Positions 5,576-8,999 of a DNA stretch of 8,999 nt are shown one piece after another. The DNA lies in assembly GCA_002697825.1 (NCBI GenBank), contig NZYH01000054.1, positions 1 to 8,999 on the forward strand, written 5' to 3'. The translations under genes were made by a program, and so were the position numbers. Under the pieces are notes generated by a model, which saw only the letters and a program-made list of their open reading frames with translations, was not told where the DNA came from and made no database searches. The stretch is from Nitrospina sp. GTDB lineage: Bacteria; Nitrospinota; Nitrospinia; Nitrospinales; VA-1. Numbering within the stretch: the stretch's first letter is position 1; every line of letters begins with the position of its first letter.

Positions 5576-7156
5576 ATGTTTTTAACGTTAATTACTTTCT
5601 TGCCAATTATCGGTGCCATTCTTCTTGCCTTTTTCCCAAAGGAGAATGAAGGTGCGATCAAACAAACTGCCCTTGCGGTTGCGGCTGCTGACTTTTTGCT
5701 TTCTCTGCTCTTGTGGACTAACTTCGATAACTCCACTCACAAAATGCAGTATGGGCTTAATATCCCTTGGATAGAATCCTGGGGAATCAATTACCATATT
5801 GGCTTAGATGGTATTTCCTTGCTTCTCTATGTCATGACTACATTCCTGACGATGCTCTGTATCATCGCCTCATGGGAAGTTAAAAAACATATTCGCGAAT
5901 ATATGATGGCAATGCTGGCTCTGTCTACCGGCATGCTGGGCGTCTTTATTTCTCTTGATCTCTTCATGTTCTATGTATTTTGGGAATTCCAACTGGTACC
6001 TATGTATATCATTGTGGGTGTTTGGGGTGGTCCAAGACGAATTTATGCTGCAGTAAAGTTTTTCATCTATACCGCAGTTGGTTCTCTGCTGATGCTTGTA
6101 GCTATCATCTGGATCTATTTTCATATCAAACAAACAACAGGAGTTGCCACAGCAGATATTCTATTTATTACCGAGCATATCAGTGCACCTCTGGATACTC
6201 AAAAATGGTTATGGTTGGCCTTTTTTCTAGCATTTGCAATCAAAGTACCGATGTTCCCTTTCCACACTTGGTTGCCTGATGCACATGTTGAAGCCCCAAC
6301 AGCTGGTTCTGTAATATTAGCAGGTGTCTTATTGAAAATGGGAACCTATGGATTCTTACGTTTCAACTTACCGTTCTTCCCACAGGCTTCTTATGACTTC
6401 ATGCCATTTATTGCATGGTTATCTATTATAGGAATCGTATATGGTGCTCTAGTATCAATGGTGCAGGAAGATTTAAAAAAACTTGTTGCCTATTCCAGTG
6501 TCAGCCATCTCGGATTTGTCATGCTGGGTATTTTTGCATTGAACGAATATGGAATTCAAGGCGCCTTGATTCAGAATATTAATCACGGTATCAGTACCGG
6601 AGCCCTCTTCCTTCTGGTAGGAGTAATTTATGATCGACGCCATACCAGATTGATCAAAGAGTTTGGTGGGCTTTCTAAACAGATGCCCATTTACGCGGTC
6701 TGTTTTATGATCGTAGCACTTTCATCTATAGGTCTGCCGGGAATGAACGGGTTTGTCGGAGAGTTTCTTATTTTGCTAGGAATTTTTCAAGTAAATGGAC
6801 TCTGGGCAGCCTGTGCAACTTCCGGGGTTATCTTGGCAGCTTGTTACATCCTCTGGATGTTTCAGAGGGTTATGTTCCTGGAATTAAAAAATCCAAAAAA
6901 TATGAAATTAAAAGATATGAACATGAGAGAACTTATTACCATTGTTCCTCTACTCATTTTAATTTTCTGGATTGGTTTATATCCGAAACCATTTATGAAA
7001 ACTTTTGATGCCTCTGTAAATAATCTGGTCAGCAAAGTCTCTCCAGATAATTTTCGCCCTAAGCAAGATCATAACGCCGGCGAACACCATGCTTCACTTA
7101 TAACAAAAACAGAACTGGCTAAGTTGAACGCGCAGCTCAAGACTAGCCATAACTGA
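5576..7156 (+). CDS. nuoM: NADH-quinone oxidoreductase subunit M (ND4 homologue, middle proton pump)
   Basis: This is the central antiporter-like proton channel of complex I. The 526-residue, roughly 14-helix protein has the essential glutamate Glu137 in FWEFQLVPMY (E. coli Glu144). It also has Lys223 in AIKVPMFPFHTWLPDAH (234), Lys254 in LLKMGTYGF (265), His337 in INHGISTGALF, and Glu396 in GFVGEFLIL (407). The GVWGGPRR loop after helix 5 is typical. After the last helix (about 455-470, ending LYPKP) there is a hydrophilic tail of about 54 residues with a small His cluster (QDHNAGEHH), longer than the E. coli tail by roughly 25 residues. There is no Shine-Dalgarno sequence before the ATG. 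The start lies six bases after the nuoL stop, so coupled translation is likely. nuoN follows after 17 bases. The identification is very secure. Confidence 0.98.
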   Translation: MFLTLITFLPIIGAILLAFFPKENEGAIKQTALAVAAADFLLSLLLWTNFDNSTHKMQYGLNIPWIESWGINYHIGLDGISLLLYVMTTFLTMLCIIASWEVKKHIREYMMAMLALSTGMLGVFISLDLFMFYVFWEFQLVPMYIIVGVWGGPRRIYAAVKFFIYTAVGSLLMLVAIIWIYFHIKQTTGVATADILFITEHISAPLDTQKWLWLAFFLAFAIKVPMFPFHTWLPDAHVEAPTAGSVILAGVLLKMGTYGFLRFNLPFFPQASYDFMPFIAWLSIIGIVYGALVSMVQEDLKKLVAYSSVSHLGFVMLGIFALNEYGIQGALIQNINHGISTGALFLLVGVIYDRRHTRLIKEFGGLSKQMPIYAVCFMIVALSSIGLPGMNGFVGEFLILLGIFQVNGLWAACATSGVILAACYILWMFQRVMFLELKNPKNMKLKDMNMRELITIVPLLILIFWIGLYPKPFMKTFDASVNNLVSKVSPDNFRPKQDHNAGEHHASLITKTELAKLNAQLKTSHN

Positions 7157-7173
7157 TTAAGGAATAGTAAATA

Positions 7174-8613
7174 GTGAAACCGATACTCGCACCTGAATCC
7201 ATAGATCTTATTGCCTTAGCACCAGTCCTTGTACTGAGTGTTTTTGCTATGGGCGTGCTTGTATTGGATTTATGGGCAGGAAAAAATAAAACGCTCGTCA
7301 TGTTCGTAAGCCTTGTCGGGTTATTAATGACTGCCATCAGTGCATTTGCAAAAAATCCTATCCCCGCATTTGCTTTTACAGACAGTTACATCGTCGATCA
7401 CCTGTCACTATTTTTCACTTGTATTTTTACTCTTAGCTCAGGAATGGCAATTCTACTCTCAGAAGATTATAACGAGCGCGAAGGAATTAAAGTTGGGGAA
7501 TATTATGCCCTGATTCTACTTTGCACCGTTGGCATGATAGTTCTGGCTTCTTCAACAGATATGATTATGATTTTTCTTGGTATTGAAATTGTATCTATAT
7601 GCCTTTATGTTCTGGCAGGGTTTAAAAGAGATGATCCTGTTTCCAACGAAGCAGCCCTTAAATATTTCCTGTTGGGTGCATTTGCGACAGGCTTCCTGCT
7701 TTATGGTATGACATTGGTTTATGGCTCAACGGGAAGCACCAATCTCTTTAAAATTGCTGACTTTGTTAAAACAGAGGGGGCGCAGTCCAATCCTCTTCTT
7801 TTGATGGGCATTGTACTTTTAGTGATTGGTTTGGGATTTAAAGTAGCCGCAGTTCCTTTTCATATGTGGGCTCCCGATGTTTACCAAGGCTCGCCAACAC
7901 CTGTGACAGCCTTCATGTCAGTGGGTCCCAAAGCAGCAGCATTTGCTGCTTTCTTTCGTGTATTTACTGAAGCCATTCCAGAAATGGCACCATCATGGGA
8001 AATACTATTGTGTGTTATCGCTGTCCTGAGTATGTTTGTGGGTAATCTGGGTGCTATCATGCAAACTAATATCAAAAGAATGTTGGCATTCTCCAGTATT
8101 TCGCATGCAGGATACTTATTGATTGCGGTTATAGCAAAAAGCTCACTAGCGGGTTCAGCCCTGTTGTTTTACCTGCTCGCCTATTCTTTTACAACTTTTG
8201 GAGCATTCGGAATCGTTATTTTGCTGGGCAGAAAAGGCCAAGAAAATTTAGAAATAGAAAATTATTCCGGTCTGGCATACAAGCACCCAATACTGGCTTT
8301 AAGCATGACAGTCTTTCTTCTGTCGTTAGGAGGACTACCTCCTTTCGCGGGGTTTGTAGCCAAATTCTATATTTTTAGTGCCGCTATGGAGGAAGGTTTC
8401 GTCACCCTGGTTATTATCGCGGTCCTTAACAGCGCCATTTCATTTTACTACTATCTTAAAGTAGTAGTTTTCATGTATATGAAAGAACCTGCTGGGGAAT
8501 TTCAAATCTCTCTGACACCTATGACTCTATTCGTAGTTATCATAGGAATTATCGGAACCATTGAATTAGGTATTTTTCCAGATTCAATCATCGCCCTTAC
8601 CAGCATCCCCTAA
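7174..8613 (+). CDS. nuoN: NADH-quinone oxidoreductase subunit N (ND2 homologue, proximal proton pump)
   Basis: This antiporter-like proton channel lies closest to NuoK and the quinone module. The 479-residue protein has about 14 helices. Matched proton-path residues are Glu138 in FLGIEIVSICLYVLAGF (E. coli Glu133), Lys223 in GLGFKVAAVPFHMWAPDVYQ (217), Lys253 in SVGPKAAAFA (247) and Lys397 in PPFAGFVAKFYIF (395). The PFHMWAPDVYQGSPTPVTAF signature separates NuoN from NuoL and NuoM. The start is GTG at 7174, with AAGGA at 7159-7163 ten bases upstream. No ATG lies at a plausible N-terminus, and the resulting start gives the usual first helix. It is the last gene of the operon and ends at TAA 8611-8613. 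No convincing intrinsic terminator follows. The nearest structure is a weak five-bp stem (AACCT/AGGTT, 8686-8698). Confidence 0.98.
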   Translation: MKPILAPESIDLIALAPVLVLSVFAMGVLVLDLWAGKNKTLVMFVSLVGLLMTAISAFAKNPIPAFAFTDSYIVDHLSLFFTCIFTLSSGMAILLSEDYNEREGIKVGEYYALILLCTVGMIVLASSTDMIMIFLGIEIVSICLYVLAGFKRDDPVSNEAALKYFLLGAFATGFLLYGMTLVYGSTGSTNLFKIADFVKTEGAQSNPLLLMGIVLLVIGLGFKVAAVPFHMWAPDVYQGSPTPVTAFMSVGPKAAAFAAFFRVFTEAIPEMAPSWEILLCVIAVLSMFVGNLGAIMQTNIKRMLAFSSISHAGYLLIAVIAKSSLAGSALLFYLLAYSFTTFGAFGIVILLGRKGQENLEIENYSGLAYKHPILALSMTVFLLSLGGLPPFAGFVAKFYIFSAAMEEGFVTLVIIAVLNSAISFYYYLKVVVFMYMKEPAGEFQISLTPMTLFVVIIGIIGTIELGIFPDSIIALTSIP

Positions 8614-8755
8614 AACTTAGAAATTTCCTCTGACTCTTCTAATTATTCGCATTTGTCTTTTTATTAACCTTTACGTATCTAGCTCAACCTTTTAGGTTTA
8701 TAATTAACTGCGCTTGGTAAACTATTAATTTTAAGCAAGTAATTAAATCCCAAAC

Positions 8756-8784
8756 TGGTCATATTTAATTAATTAAGATATAAT
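8756..8784 (+). promoter_or_regulatory. Candidate sigma70-type promoter for the gene after nuoN
   Basis: A perfect TATAAT (8779-8784) sits 17 bases after TGGTCA (8756-8761), which matches the -35 consensus at four of six positions. Transcription would begin near 8791, about 42 bases before the ATG at 8833. The spacer contains the palindrome TTAATTAATTAA (8765-8776), which could be an operator or simply AT-rich spacer. The remainder of the 219-base gap 8614-8832 holds no gene that I can see. Another TATAAT at 8699-8704 has no acceptable -35 box. Confidence 0.5.
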
Positions 8785-8832
8785 TTACAACCTTCTATCA
8801 CTAAAAAATAATATAGCGAGCTTGAAAAATTT

Positions 8833-8999
8833 ATGAAGATGCATCATTTGGATAAGGAAAAGGTTGAGGCCATCATGCTTAAAGTAAAGCAGGTGGTAGA
8901 ATCGGGACAATACCCCGCAGATGTCATTGAAGAAATTTTTAAGCTATCGGAAGTTGATGGGGAGAAGTTTTTAGAGTGTAAAGCTCATCCCATCCAGAA
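8833..8999 (+). CDS. Partial hypothetical protein, N-terminal 55 residues, runs off the window
   Basis: This is an open frame from ATG 8833 to the edge of the window with no stop. The visible 55 residues begin MKMHHLDKEKVEAIMLKVKQ and continue as a charged, soluble, probably helical segment ending near LECKAHPIQ. There is no signal peptide or membrane segment. A second in-frame ATG at 8839 is an alternative start. No Shine-Dalgarno sequence is visible (the leader reads TTGAAAAATTT), and a sigma70-like promoter lies about 50 bases upstream, so it is probably a separate transcription unit from nuo. Codon usage looks like ordinary coding sequence and composition matches the neighbours. I do not recognise the family from this fragment and assign no function. 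Confidence 0.65.
   Translation, partial: MKMHHLDKEKVEAIMLKVKQVVESGQYPADVIEEIFKLSEVDGEKFLECKAHPIQ

Noticed and set aside
5980..6279. Plus-strand 99-codon frame inside nuoM
   Set aside because: It is an alternate frame of conserved NuoM sequence, rich in Cys, Ser and Tyr with no plausible fold or ribosome site.
3602..8613. Mrp-type Na+/H+ antiporter or hydrogenase-linked (Ech/Hyf-like) membrane module instead of complex I
   Set aside because: The presence of NuoA, NuoC, NuoH, NuoI, NuoJ and distinct NuoL, NuoM and NuoN with family signatures fits complex I. No hydrogenase subunits or MrpE/F/G genes are present.
8686..8698. Terminator hairpin AACCT-TTT-AGGTT after nuoN
   Set aside because: The five-bp stem is too weak and is not followed by a proper T-run.

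Overview
The window is a bacterial chromosome segment dominated by one long plus-strand operon for respiratory complex I (proton-translocating NADH:quinone oxidoreductase, NDH-1). Nine intact genes read in one direction: nuoA, nuoC, nuoH, nuoI, nuoJ, nuoK, nuoL, nuoM and nuoN. They are followed by the start of a separate plus-strand gene of unknown function that runs off the right edge. Every nuo product is close to its usual length, carries its family signature residues, and shows no frameshift or internal stop.

The DNA is moderately AT-rich and strongly AT-rich between genes. Protein style (a stand-alone short NuoC, and NuoH, NuoI and NuoJ motif variants resembling those I associate with deltaproteobacterial, myxobacterial or Bdellovibrio lineages and possibly Nitrospinota) suggests a Gram-negative, respiring bacterium. 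The sequence alone does not let me name a genus.

Layout: 1-179 is an AT-rich leader with no gene. It holds a weak promoter candidate, a pair of direct heptamers and an imperfect dyad. 180-1109 carries nuoA and nuoC, separated by an 87-base gap that contains a perfect 15-base palindrome. 1121-8613 carries nuoH to nuoN with gaps of 2 to 17 bases, plus one 13-base overlap (nuoI/nuoJ), so these genes are almost certainly co-transcribed and partly translationally coupled. 8614-8832 is AT-rich with no convincing terminator but a good sigma70-like promoter for the final partial gene (8833 onward).

How the genes work together: NuoL, NuoM and NuoN are the antiporter-like proton pumps. NuoA, NuoH, NuoJ and NuoK form the membrane heel next to the quinone site. 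NuoI carries two [4Fe-4S] clusters toward the quinone, and NuoC is part of the connecting arm. The striking point is what is missing. nuoB (cluster N2) and nuoD (49-kDa quinone-site subunit) are absent from their usual places, and the NADH-dehydrogenase module nuoE/F/G is absent too. The cluster cannot encode a working complex I by itself, so those subunits are probably encoded elsewhere in the genome. Apart from this gap I see no mobile element, CRISPR, defence locus or clearly novel system here.
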